Shown: piece after piece, positions 27,245-38,700 of the stretch
Numbering within the stretch: position 1 is the stretch's first letter
How the letters are laid out: the number at the start of each line of letters is the position of its first letter
Assembly (NCBI RefSeq): GCF_036324505.1
Contig: NC_086366.1
Coordinates: forward strand, 19,670,927-19,734,926
DNA: 64,000 nucleotides
Origin: Eleginops maclovinus
Lineage: Eukaryota > Chordata > Actinopteri > Perciformes > Eleginopidae
Direction of reading: 5' to 3'
Program-made: the position numbers and the translations under genes
The notes under the pieces: model-generated
Told to the model about the DNA's origin: nothing
The model's input: only the letters and a program-made list of their open reading frames with translations
Database searches by the model: none

Positions 27245-27392
27245 GTGAGTCACTCTCTCAGACAGATGCTGGTAGTGTGAAAACGACGGAAGAGTGAGCA
27301 AAAACATTTCCACTGTATTTACTCCAACTGTTTCAATTTTGAGCATGACGAGTTTAAAGGAGTCATGTGCCCTCTGTTTCTTTTGACACCAG

Positions 27393-27672
27393 AGAACCAA
27401 AGCGCCTCTGACTCGCTCAGACAGCGGCAACTCGGATGACAACTATGTGCCCATGAATCCCGGCTCCTCACCACTCAGTGCTGCCCAGGCTGACAGTCCT
27501 AAGAATATCTACATCCCAATGAGCCCGGGGCCACATCACTTTGATTTCCCAGGGTTCTCGGCTACGTTACCTGCCCGTAAGGGGAGCAGTGCCTCCCTGT
27601 GTCACCGGCCCAGCCGCCTCAGTGATGTCACACCACCACCAATCAACCGCAACCTCAAACCTAACAGGAAAT
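27393..27672 (+). CDS. gab2: gab2 exon 6: two p85 sites and the RxxK Grb2 site
   Basis: Acceptor 'gacaccag', donor 'ggaaat|gtgagt'; 280 nt, residues 433-525 plus one base. It holds DDNYVPMNPG (Tyr450), NIYIPMSPG (Tyr472), both YxxM sites for PI3K p85, and PPPINRNLKPNRK, the high-affinity C-terminal Grb2 SH3 (RxxK) motif. Introns on both sides are only about 148 nt. Confidence 0.96.
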
Positions 27673-27819
27673 GTGAGTTTTTCACAGCAAGCTTCTCATC
27701 TAAAATTCCTTTTTTTAATAGCCGTTTTTGGCTTTGAATCAGCTCTCAATTTGTTGTTGTTAATTGTTTTTAAAAATACACAAATTAATGTTGACAATGT
27801 CTGCTCTTGTTTTCCACAG

Positions 27820-27910
27820 CAAAGCCAACACCTCTTGATTTGAAGAACAATGGGATCATTGATGAGCTGCCATTTAAGAGCCCAGTCACCATGTCCTGGA
27901 CACGGCCCAT
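27820..27910 (+). CDS. gab2: gab2 exon 7
   Basis: Acceptor 'tttccacag', donor 'cccat|gtgagt'; 91 nt. After a split Ser codon it encodes KPTPLDLKNNGIIDELPFKS and PVTMSWTRP, close to human GAB2, ending with AT of a split Met codon. Confidence 0.95.
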
Positions 27911-27945
27911 GTGAGTCCCATATCAGTCATTCGAGCTCACACACA

Positions 27946-27947
<2 letters not shown>

Positions 27948-28019
<72 letters not shown>
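27948..28019 (+). repeat. (CA)36 microsatellite in gab2 intron 7
   Basis: A perfect 72-bp CA tract, with an interrupted CA stretch just before it. It fills much of a 196-nt intron, 37 bases after the exon 7 donor and 87 bases before exon 8. CA repeats in RNA are known ligands of hnRNP L. Confidence 0.98.
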
Positions 28020-28023
<4 letters not shown>

Positions 28024-28106
28024 GATGGTACAGATTGCTGCTGTATTTGGTTTCTGCCTGAGGTCAGAAGGTAGAAGCACTCACAGTCTTATCTGCTTTG
28101 CTTTAG

Positions 28107-28209
28107 GGCTGCTATGAACTCTATGTCCTCCCAACACTGTCGACCCATCTCTACACAAAGCATCACCAGCACTGACTCTGCAGACAGTGAGGAAAATTAT
28201 GTGGCTATG
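28107..28209 (+). CDS. gab2: gab2 exon 8: third p85 site
   Basis: Acceptor 'gctttag', donor 'gctatg|gtaagt'; 103 nt. Completes Met, then 34 codons including CRPISTQSITSTDSADSEE and ending NYVAM (Tyr587). The human site is YVPM; YVAM still fits the YxxM p85 consensus. Confidence 0.95.
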
Positions 28210-28326
28210 GTAAGTCCCAATAGCTGGAGGGGAGATCAGGAGAGCACATCTTGTTCCTTGTTGTAATGATCCACTTGACCCTGTGTGAGTGAAACCTTCC
28301 TCTTGTCTCCCTCTTGTCCCCATTAG

Positions 28327-28449
28327 CAGAACCCTGCGTCTACCTCCCCTGCCGTGAGCGGCACCAGCAGCCCGGCCTCCAGGAAGTGTGGCAACGTGGA
28401 CTACTTAGCGTTGGACTTCCAGCCTGGATCACCCAGCCCACACAGAAAA
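28327..28449 (+). CDS. gab2: gab2 exon 9: first SHP2 site
   Basis: Phase 0 at both ends, 41 codons. It encodes QNPAS...GNVDYLALDFQPGSPSPHRK; VDYLALDF (Tyr616) matches the human SHP2-binding Tyr614. The acceptor is a TAGCAG tandem, so the first codon (Gln) may be optional. The preceding intron is 117 nt. Confidence 0.95.
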
Positions 28450-29157
28450 GTAAACAAATGATGTTTCGTTACCTAACGGGCATTGGTCTAAACTGAATTC
28501 ATATTTTCAAAACTCTTGACATAGTCTGCAAAAGAGAAATTCAAGATGTGTTGATTGATTTCACACAAAAAGCAATCAATGACCTCCTTTTGCACTTTTT
28601 TATCAAAGAAAAATCAATTTGATGCACGTTTTTAAAACATTAACATTATTTTTTCAAAATTGTTAAAAACACACTCACAACAGAATGATAGCACATTTCT
28701 GGAGTAACATTAATAAAAGAAATCAAAAACTTAAAGCATATCAGCATATAGCATTTTAGCAAAAGGCTACAAAGGTGTTCAGTTTTATTTGCTGCATTTT
28801 AAAGACAGATTTTACAAACTTAAGGTAAAATGTAATCATTTATGTAATGGTTTCTTTCTTTTTGTTATTAAGTTAGTGCGTTAAAGGTGACAATGTGTAG
28901 TTTCTTTATTCGACATTTTTGCCTGTGTTTTGTTTAATCTAGCTCATTTTATGACATGTATGAAGCATTTTGATGGTTTGAGTGAGTTTAAATAGGTTTG
29001 GGCTGAAATGCATTTTGGCAATGCAGGCTATGTAAGGAGTTTTGACTGTAGTTAACAAAACAACTATAGTTTGTATCAGCATTTGTTTTTATTTCCATCT
29101 CACTGCAGTACGCCCTCAGGCCAGATACTCACTTCTGACCTATTTATCATTCTGCAG
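28450..29157 (+). other. gab2: gab2 intron 9
   Basis: A 708-nt AT-rich intron with no recognisable repeat. A second acceptor-like 'cactgcag' ends at 29108 but leads to an in-frame stop within ten codons, so the acceptor at 29157 is used in this model. Confidence 0.85.
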
Positions 29158-29301
29158 CCCTCTACATCCTCTGTGACCTCTGATGAGAAGGTGGACTACG
29201 TGCAGGTGGATAAGGAGAAGACCCAGGCACTGCAGAGCACCATGCAAGAGTGGACCGATGTGCGGCAGTCTACTGAACCTGCTAAAGGGGTCAAGTCCTG
29301 A
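29158..29301 (+). CDS. gab2: gab2 exon 10: C-terminus with second SHP2 site
   Basis: Acceptor 'attctgcag'; 47 codons and a TGA stop. [20 protein letters not shown] is nearly identical to human GAB2, with Tyr645 matching the SHP2-binding Tyr643. The tail [20 protein letters not shown] is also strongly conserved. SHP2 binds the Tyr616/Tyr645 pair through its tandem SH2 domains. Confidence 0.97.
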   Translation, partial: PSTSSVTSDEKVDYVQVDKEKTQALQSTMQEWTDVRQSTEPAKGVKS

Positions 29302-31680
29302 CACTGACCTGTACAAAACAATAACAAAAAAAGGAAACAAAAACCCAACCTTAAGTCAAGCATCTCCTGTATCGCATTTCTATCACTATGAATTCTGGTT
29401 GGGCTTGTTTAAGACTGAAACATTTGGACAGAAAGCCATAACCTATCCTATGCCTGTTCTCTGTGATGATTTTTTACTGCAATGCACTGCTAACATGCAG
29501 GATATCAGGCCATACAGTTGAAGCTCTGCCAAAGCTCTTCATGCAGACTGTTATATAGCGGTCTACGGATATTTGATAATGTATATAAAAAATATCACCC
29601 TTACTCATCAATCTATCCTTTATAAATGAAGTGTTCCATCAAAGCTGTCTCACCCTCTGCAAACAGTTTGCATCTAGCAGGTTATTTACCCAATTGCTGC
29701 CATTTAAAAGAGTAGCAGAAGCTAACTGGTCGATAACCATATTAATATACTACGAGAGAACGCTTACTTGTCTCAGGAATGCCAAGATGCACTCCAATTT
29801 TGGCATGCAGGCTGACTCTCTCTTTTCACTTCAATCTATCATTTGTGCTGAGTCTTGCAGAAGCAGTGAAGAGATTATTTTCACTGCGGGCAATCATTTC
29901 AGCTTAGCAGTGCATGTCTGGTAAGGAGAAGGGGGAGGGGGGGAATATAGCCCTACAAATACGTAAAGGCCTGTGTCAGAAGCCCTAATGATGACTGTAC
30001 AAGGCTGTTGCCTGGGTTTCAATTAGGCATGTGCCCAAACCATGTTTAAAAGCTGGCAGGCCAATTATCTCGACGCAGGTACAAAGTCAGTAATGCACAG
30101 AATGGAGAGGGCAAGACCAGAGGAGAAGAAGCAGTCTCTTGAAGCTTTGTAGGCTTGACTCAAGCTGTCAGTTCACTTCAGGTAATATTCTAATGCATTT
30201 TGTTGTAAACGTGCACTGACCAAGAAAAAAAAGCAAGAGATGTATTCTCATGGAGTTCAGATATCTCCTATCTTCTCTATCTCTCCCTCGAGACCATAAA
30301 TACAAGCTGAGCAGAAGGATAATAGCTTATTTATGTTTTCCCAGAATTCAATCATTCACTGATGTATGTCTCCAGTCTTTGATATTTCACACACTACAGC
30401 TATGTCTCTGAAGAGTAATTGTTTCCTGTATGTAAATTATTAATAGAATGACATATTTGCAGCACATCTCGATGACTGTTTGATGCACTTGTCTGAGACA
30501 AAAGGTGCACCACAGTAATGTTACATTGTGCTTTTCCTGCCACCTGCCACCATGAAGATTTGCCAGGGATAATAGTCACTTAAAAAAAAAAAAATGGTTT
30601 AGGAAAGAATGTTTTTTCTTAATTTCCTGAACTCTTTTATTTTGTTTAATTTGCCTTACATTTTCATTTCAGTTCTGACTTTAAATTTTGCCTTGGAGAA
30701 ATTGAATTGTTCACAATATTATTCAATTGAGAGCCATATTGTATTTAGGACAACTGAATGATCATTTGGTAGTTCATCTTAAGTCCAGTATTTCATTGTG
30801 GGCTGGAACCACTCATGGGTTAGTAACCCGTTTGATCTTTTTATGAAAAGTGTGGCCATGCAGTGCTGGATGGTATTATTGATTATTTCATTAAGACTCA
30901 CTTCTAAATGTTTTTCTACCATTTTTACTGCTTTTTGTATTCTTTTTATCATTATTTTTTTACTGATACATGTAAGCAAGTGACATTAATGAGGATGGGG
31001 TCCGGCTAAATTAAGCTAAGTTTGTTACAGTGTTTTTTTATTCCCAACATTGAATTCTTATGATCTATACATGAAATGGGGAGGCTGGTAGTTTGTGTTG
31101 CACTGGCAGAGGCCTTCCCTGGTGAACTGTGATTCACAAAGAGCGAAAGCAAGAGAGGAAAGAAAAGACTGAAGAAAAGCCTGTCTCCCTGTCAGTCTCT
31201 GAAGTGAAATGGATGTGTAATTTATTATCTAGAGATACCCGTTGTAAGCAGAAGAGCTGTGTATGTGTTGTGGTAGATTGTGAGTTGTAGTATGTTAAAT
31301 GACAGCCTGACTGGGCGAGATTGAAAACACTGCTCAGATCTACTGTCAGACTGTCACTGGGTTGACGTACTGTACTTGTAGAGATTGTTTTTTAACCACT
31401 GTTATTGCTACTACTGTAAAGCATTTGCAGATTGCTTGTGTGTTAATTTATTAATTTATTGTGCATTTTGCAGTCGACACTTGTAAGAAAAAGAAAACAA
31501 CCAAACAAGGAAACCCTCTCTCTACTAACATTGATGTATGCAAACTGTCTTGATTTTGTGAACAATATGACAGACGATGCCAGTGTCATGGTGATGTGGT
31601 ACAGTTCATTTGGGATACAACATTGTATTCCGTTAGACCTTAACTGTTGACCTAGAATAAATCAAGAAGTGAAAGTTTGG
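29302..31680 (+). other. gab2: Putative gab2 3'UTR
   Basis: No further coding frame follows the stop. An AATAAA at 31656-31661 followed by GT-rich sequence is the most convincing poly(A) site nearby; another AATAAA lies at 31836-31841. The end is therefore a guess. The stretch 29630-30140 is complex, non-repetitive sequence and might instead be a downstream conserved element. Confidence 0.4.
31656..31661 (+). terminator. gab2: Candidate gab2 poly(A) signal
   Basis: Canonical AATAAA followed within 40 bases by 'gtttggcgtttaggtttc', a GT-rich downstream element. Chance AATAAA is common in this AT-rich DNA, so support is modest. Confidence 0.35.
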
Positions 31681-32237
31681 CGTTTAGGTTTCTCTTTAAA
31701 CATGATCTAAAACACTGTTTTCTGGCAGCCACTGATGCCATCACTCATCTCTCACCCAAACATTCCCAATTGGTGCTGTAATGCTCAGATGTTGAATGTC
31801 TGCTGCCCCCTGTTGTGTAGGACAGCAGCTGCATTAATAAAGTACATTGATAAATGGATAAAGGTTTGTGGAATCTGATATACATACCAGTGGTTTCAGT
31901 CCCGATTCATGAGTTTTCATTAACCAAAATCGTACACATATGCAGTGTTATGCCCCAAGTTTTTGTCTTGGCATGCTGGAAATGTGACCAAAACTGCATT
32001 TTGACAAAAAATGTCAATTGATACATTTTATGTCTAATAACTTATAAACAAACACTGCATCCAGGATCGATTGAATTCATGCACGTGTTAAATGAATGCA
32101 TGTGTTTCATGATATGACTTTAATTTTCCAGTAATGCCCAATGACTAATATCTCATTTAACCATGGAGAAAATAAAGATGACTAATCGGCTAGAAATGTC
32201 AACAAGACCGCAATAACAGACTGAAGACAGGCAGCTG

Positions 32238-32262
32238 CAACAACAACAACAACAACAACAAC
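32238..32262 (+). repeat. (CAA)8 microsatellite
   Basis: Eight perfect CAA units between gab2 and maml2. Confidence 0.95.
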
Positions 32263-33767
32263 ATAGCTTCAAAAATAAGATTCTCTCTCATTAGCAGTGA
32301 TTATGATCCATAAGGACACAGACGTCTCTGGTACCTGTATTTTATTCCAATTTAATTATTTTATATGATGATAAAGGATCTACTGAGAACATTTAATATT
32401 CATGAACAACAGCATTACCACAATCCAAATATGTTTTTCAACAGTCAGTTATCAATATATAAACATTGCTGGAGTACCAAAAAGCCAGGAAGGGTGATGT
32501 GAAATTTGCTATCAAGTCGTCACTGAACTTTTAGCTCTAAAATAATAAAACATAAACCCTTTCTCAGTTATTTACCAGTTCTGCAGGTGTCCTCCTTAAA
32601 TACAATGCATGAATTGGGTTCTTAAGTATCTCTGCTGGCTGTCAACTTCTTTTGAAATCCCCATGTGTTTATGATGATGGTCATTTAATGACTCCACTAA
32701 GACTACAAACGGGGGGACACTCAACAGCAAAGAATAAACTGAAACTTGAGCTGTAATTATTGCTTGGTAGCCATGGTAGTCAGTCTAATGAACCTGATGT
32801 CTGACGGGTCAATCTAGATCCTACTTCCAGGTCAGTATGGTGGTCTGAGTGTCATAAAGGTTTGTCCCATGCCTGTACAGTCAACAGTGTGGTGATTGCA
32901 ATAGCTAGTTTTCTTCCCTTGTCATAGCAGCCTGGGGCAGGATGCTAAACCCTCACTTGCTCCATTGTTAATACAATTATTATTATACTTCTTATTATGT
33001 TTAAGGGAAATGTTGCCAGGAATAAAGCTGGGCTAAAGTTGCCAAACCAACTAGTCCAATAGCTCTTTTTTGATCAGCAATATAAAAGGTTTTTGCTGTT
33101 GTGGTTGCATAAATAAGTGAAGTCAATAAATTCTTCAGTCAGACCAAATGTAATTACCGTAACCAAACTTGTATTACTTTTTGATAAGCCGGCCTCCACA
33201 GAGACTGAGATGGGCCTTCCCAGAGCAGTAAAATATAAAAAGTGACCTAAAGTGAAAACGTATGCGTCCCGTCATGTAACACCGTGGCATCCAGACTTGT
33301 TGGTTTTTTAAAGTTACAACCACAATGAAAAATGAATGGTATAAACAGTGTAATTCCATGTGAATACCAATCTCCACAAATAATGCTAAGCTATAAACCA
33401 CTAACAGATATTTATACAAATAATATTAATTTGAGGGTGTTTAAAAAAATACATGTTATTTGAAGGGAGCAAAAGGCAAATGTAGACCGAGGGCATAAAT
33501 AAGGGGGATAAAATATACACTTTTATTTTCCTTTTAATAATGCTAACTTACACTAAATGTTTTTTGTCATGTCATTAGTCTTTAAAATATAAACAAATAT
33601 ACTATTTTATCACTGATTTGAGGGTTCTGCTTTGACTGTTATTTTTGTGTGTTTTTTCCTCTAGGTAAACTCTGGGTAAATCAGCAGTCATCTGACCCAC
33701 AGGTGTTGTTTTAGTAAATTATCGAAAGAGGAGCTACCAAAACCCAACTAAATTCACTCTGCCTTTA

Positions 33768-33802
33768 TTAGTACCATTCCAAAAACATTGGAATGGTACT
33801 AA
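33768..33802. repeat. Perfect inverted repeat, 15-bp stem, 5-base loop
   Basis: Arms TTAGTACCATTCCAA and TTGGAATGGTACTAA are exact reverse complements around AAACA. The stem is short for a microRNA precursor and no target duplication was found. Confidence 0.9.
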
Positions 33803-34399
33803 GTATTTATTGCAAAGTAAACATTGTTTGAGATGTCAGCAAGCTGCTGTACAAGACAACACGTTCAGGCATAGCAGCAATGCTCAGTTTCCGGAAATGA
33901 AGGAACCCATTCGGAGAATAAATCCATGATAGCATGTCTGGAACCAATCAATGTTTTATTGCATATTAATCGTCTTTTATGAAAGGCTGTTTCAGAGTTT
34001 AAATGAATGCTGTCTGTATATGTGGTGTTGTATTGATACCCTGCCCAAAGTTTTATAGTATCACTGTCACTAATTAAGTTTATGTTGTGTGTTTTATTGT
34101 AGTTACTAGCTGGTAGGTACAGGGCTATTATGCTAGAAGCCACACACTTAATGTAACATTTCAAGCATTCTACTTTAGGCCTTAACCTAAAGTAGTAGGA
34201 TAATAAAGGCTACTATTAAAAATATCTTAAAAACTATCACACGAAGATCTTTTATAACATGCATTTGATGCTTTGTCATGTGCTTCTATCTACAAATGCG
34301 ACGTTTAGTGCCTTTAACAAACATTTTTGAGATATGTTCCCTCCTCTGTCCATAGTTCAAGGACAGTTCACCATTCAGTCCACCAGAGTGTGCGTTTGC

Positions 34400-35344
34400 A
34401 CCCCACTACTTCTGAGTGTATAATGTCAAAAGAGGAATGTTCATACAATGAGGGTCTGTGTATTGTAGTTCCGCTATTGCCTCGGTGCACCACACGGACA
34501 AACGATTGTCAATGGACTATTTGAGACGGATCTCAATCGGTTTATGTAACGGCTCCCTGCTTCTCGGCTGCGTGGTTTTTCTGACTTGTAATTTGCAACC
34601 AGACCCTTTTATCCGGAAGGAAAGAGCGAGGCAGAGAAAAAGGACTAATTTCCAAACAAAAAATGCCGTGAGTCTCGAAGTTTAGTGGGTTTTGTGTGGC
34701 GGCTGCTATTTTGGCGATCGATCGCTCACTTTTCATTTATACTTGGCAGTCTTCCTCTCTTTTATTGGAGTATTTAATAAGTGTGCCACATGTGAGATAA
34801 AGTAATGACATTATACCGGAGATCTAGTCATCGATGGAACTGAAGTTGTGCGTGCTATGGTTATGAATCATCCAAGGGATTCATATTGAATATAATTTAT
34901 CTGAGCAGGGGTCGAGTGGTTAAGAAAGAGTAGATTCATTCCAGCTGTGAATCCACGAGCCTTTTGTGCTTATAAATCATTTCGGTTTTAATTATTAGCT
35001 GACGTAGTGACACCCCTGAGGAGGAAATCACTAATACAATTATGCAGCATTTGGACTTTTTAATACCTCTCTAAGGCTTTATACTTACCTTATTCTACTC
35101 CATAGGCAAGTGTATTTCAGTCGTTTACACCACTATAACATTGATTAAAGATTACATTGTGCAACGTGTCTTTCTACGACATCGTAATTCTCTCAAGTGA
35201 CTTTGTGCGTGCGGTGTAGTATTTTTCTTTCCACATGGGATCATAGCTGAGCCCATACGTCCTGTTCTCTTCCATGCCCGTACCGTGGTCCATTATCAGC
35301 TCAGTGGACCTCAGTCTCTACAAACTTGTCGGGGACCTGCGGGC
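34400..35344 (+). promoter_or_regulatory. maml2: Putative maml2 promoter and 5'UTR
   Basis: Upstream of the maml2 start, CpG becomes more frequent (for example around 34470-34730) than in the AT-rich DNA before it, and exon 1 itself is GC-rich. A 12-bp palindrome GCGATCGATCGC lies at 34714-34725 beside an E2F-like TTTTGGCG. No TATA box in a convincing position was identified. The transcription start is unknown. Confidence 0.35.
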
Positions 35345-35405
35345 ATGGGAGAAGCGACCCCTGCTCAGTCTGCTGCAGGGGCATTCGTACCCATGTTGGG
35401 TGTAG
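35274..35405 (+). other. Upstream ORF overlapping the maml2 start
   Basis: An ATG at 35274 in a weak context (T at -3, C at +4) opens 43 codons that end with TAG at 35403-35405, 61 bases into the maml2 CDS in another frame. If the mRNA starts upstream, ribosomes must bypass it by leaky scanning to reach the maml2 ATG at 35345. A 3-codon uORF (ATG at 35235) precedes it. The peptide resembles nothing known. Confidence 0.5.
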
Positions 35406-35755
35406 GTTTAGGAACTATGCCCGGTGGGGTCGGCAACGGACCGGTGGTGGCGGGCTCCAGGGGCTCCGCGGTTCCACAGCTGCACAACGCCATAGTGGAG
35501 CGATTGCGCGCCCGCATCGAGCTGTGCAGGAGGCACCACTCCACCTGCGAGAACCGCTACCAAAGGGGCCAGGCCGAGACCTCGGACCGGGAGCACGAGA
35601 GTACGCTTCACCTGCTCAACATTGTCCAACAAGGGCCCGGGAACCGAAAGGTGAAGGGCAGCCGGGGATCGAACCAACAACCACCAGAGTACAGCAGGGC
35701 CAACGGAGAGCAAAAGGGCACCGAGGGCGAGCAGAAGATTTCGACGCGCATAGCG
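35345..35755 (+). CDS. maml2: maml2 exon 1: MamL-1 (Notch/RBPJ-binding) domain
   Basis: ATG at 35345 (G at -3, G at +4) is the first in-frame ATG; the frame is open further upstream but without an ATG. The N-terminus MGEATPAQ resembles human MGDTAPPQ. Residues 1-45 are Gly/Ala/Val-rich; about 47-98 form the MamL-1 helix; 99-137 are basic and polar. The donor follows at GCG|gtgagt (137 codons, phase 0). Exon 1 is markedly GC-rich, producing long open frames in other frames and on the other strand that are shadows. Confidence 0.95.
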
Positions 35756-38700
35756 GTGAGTTTCAGAGGTTGGAGTTAACAGTTGGTGATGGTGGTAACA
35801 ATGCAGGGTCACTAATCAAGAGTGATAGCCCAGTGTTTTGATAATCAATCAATTATATCTTTTGGGCTTTGCATTGAACGGATTTTTAACAATTTTCTTA
35901 AATTGTATCGACCAAAAAAAATATGAAAATAAAAATATCCTTTTTATTTGATAACCAAATAAATGTTAATTGCGGCCCTACTTATCAGTAATGCCAATGG
36001 TAATGATGGCAATGACAATGATACAGCTTGTGTTAAAAATGACATCACATACTATAGTTATGGCGAGCAAGCAGTTCAATCAAACTTACAGGACAACACA
36101 ACAGAGCCCACTTTTTTCCCTGCATGCTAATTTGAGCAAGGTCCAACTGGTCAGATGAGATCTGTAGTTTGTTCAGCCATAATGTAATAAGCGATGTTTC
36201 CGCACGGATAACAAAAATAATAAATATCTTCCTCTATGACTCTTCTATGAAAAGTCTGAACTGTGACCAACAGCTCAGGCTTTGTATAACTTCAAAAGCC
36301 AACCGAATCAGACCCACTGGCACACCACTCAGGCAAGGTTTCCAAACAAGACCAATACACTCTTGGTTCCTTGTTTGGCTGATTTAAGGGGTCCTTGAAA
36401 TAGATGGGATGTTACAGGATCATGAAAATGGTTTGCAAAGCAATCCATTCAGAGGATATTGTTTTGGGGTCATTAGGTCATGGGGATGTTTTGCCTTTAC
36501 TGCAAACCCATGTGAACGTCTCCACTGTGCAGCTGATCCAGATAGAGTGATGCAGATGCACATTTTGTGGCTTGTTCAACCCATTTAGTTTGCACCATTA
36601 TAGATTTTTCCAGTACAGAAAAATGCAGTTTATTTAGATCCATATAAATTACCAAAATCTTTAGTCATTGAACAGGGTTTCTCAGAGTGCGTCTTAAGAA
36701 TAGGTGTTGTTTTGTTTCCGAGAGAACCTACATCAAGTAAAAAGCAGTATGACCTTATTTGGAGTAGTTTTTAGAACTATATTGAGTATAAAGGAAAGTA
36801 TATTTTTCATTTTCCCTCAATAACAGAGCCTTACAAAGGACATAGGGTAGGGGAACTTGACTGAGACACAGCTGGGCTTTCTGTGTGTCTGCTAGTGCTG
36901 ATAGCACTGACTTCCTGTAGGCATCTGTTAAGGGCACAGCCAGCGAGATGTAAGATTTATTTAGTTGTTTTCTTTCATTGGGCATGGGGGAGTTCAGCAT
37001 CTAGACTATGAATTATTTCCCAAGCAGCATGTCAGTATGATGTCAAAAGGGTGAAAGCTTGCAGATGTTCCTGCTCTAGATTTGCTTGAGATGCTGGATG
37101 GAAAAATAAACAATGTCATATTTTTTCCAGGAAAGCCATAAAAGGGCAACGATGATTGTTCTGTCAGTTCATTTATTGTCATCACTGGAATTGAGCTTGG
37201 GGTAGCCTCTGCGACTGTATTTGCTTAAGCCATGATAGAGACATTCACGTGCAAGAAAAGTAGATTTTCCATGATTTATCATGCTAATATAAAGTGCAGT
37301 TAAGCTTTCTAGCTTTTCACAGATAATTCAGTGTTATGCTGTTAGGTGTACAGCACAGCAGTGAAACACGTAGAGATGCAAGACACAACAACACCATGGA
37401 TTATATTGACTGTCTAAAAGAGGTCAGGGAACATCATTATCAAGTACTGTTTCATTTTTACCGATGTTGACTCTGGAGTAGTGTGTTCTACATAAAACTG
37501 ATGAGTGCAGCAAGATGGTGTGGAGGAAATGAAGTCCTGGCGTACATGGTTATATCAACCCTGAGGTTAATATGTTTCTCACAACTCGTGATGATTCGGT
37601 GAAGCAGAACAACAGCCATTGCAGAAATCCCCTTTGATGCATTAAATCAGAATCTATTCAGCATCAATACTGCAGAGAGTTCTTTCTTGCATTTATTCAA
37701 ATTGAGTATAGTGTAGAATCGCTCTTGCTAACTAAATACTTGAGTGATATTTTTTTCAAATAGCTTTAAAGCAAGTACAATTTGTCTTTCAAATATTTCC
37801 TGGAGTTGTTCACATACTACATTCTTTTGAATTGAAAAGTAAGGCTTTTACAAAAGCAACATCTGTGCATGATATTGACTGTTCACATTGGAATTTGCGA
37901 TGGAAATGTACACCAAGTGAGGGGCAAACAACACAATGGATTATGACTGGCTGGGAGTGCAGAGTGAGCAGCACTTAACAACGGTGCTCATTGAGACCAG
38001 ATTAACAAAGGATATTCTTTTAGATGAAATTGGAGAAATGGGGAAGAAGAGACGATAGCTTACCACCGACTCAGAAAAATGATTTTCCATAATGCTTGCG
38101 TGAACTCATCGAAAGCTTTTTGGATATTCCGAGATTCAATTAATTATGTGAATCATTTTTTTCCCTTTTATACCTGCGTCAGTAAATATTCAGCATGGAA
38201 ATGAGCCAGGGCAGAGCTTACACAACATTATTCCTGTATTACAATGTTCAGACATTAAGTTTCATCAGATCAGTATTCAGCCACCATCTTACATCTATCA
38301 ACGATGCAGTTACAGTACACAAACTAAAGGCTTAACAACAGCTTCACTGCGTGTAGCATGCCATGCATTGTCATACCCTATTATCATGCCTTTAACAAAT
38401 AGCTCACTAAGCACCTTCTTGAAAGATGTCCTGGCCATGAAACTGTTTGAAGCACAAGGCCCCCATATAAATGTTTAGAGTCATTGAATACATTTCCTGC
38501 ACGTGTTTACTTTGAGTCAAACAGGCCTTGAAAAAGCAGTAAGCGAGGGATGCCTGGTGATTAACAGTACTGTGTGCACTGGGAGCATTTTGTTATTTCC
38601 CAGTCTTGTTCTAGTGACAGATCGGGGAAGGCCTACAGCAGCAAGCACTCGTAGAGCAAGTGCTTTGTATGCTTATGTGTTTGCCTGCTGTGTTTGCCCC

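Larger units (their letters stand above)
31681..34400. other. gab2-maml2 intergenic region
   Basis: AT-rich DNA without a recognisable gene. It holds a (CAA)8 run at 32238-32262 and a perfect 15-bp-stem inverted repeat at 33768-33802. Its limits depend on the unproven gab2 poly(A) site and maml2 transcription start. Confidence 0.5.

Noticed and set aside
29071..29157. Alternative acceptor ending at 29108 for gab2 exon 10
   Set aside because: It would reach an in-frame TGA within ten codons and lose the conserved SHP2 site.
35326..35841. A 171-codon ORF overlapping maml2 exon 1 in another frame, and a 134-codon antisense one
   Set aside because: Shadows of a GC-rich exon; Arg/Gly-rich, crossing the exon donor, unlike any protein I know.
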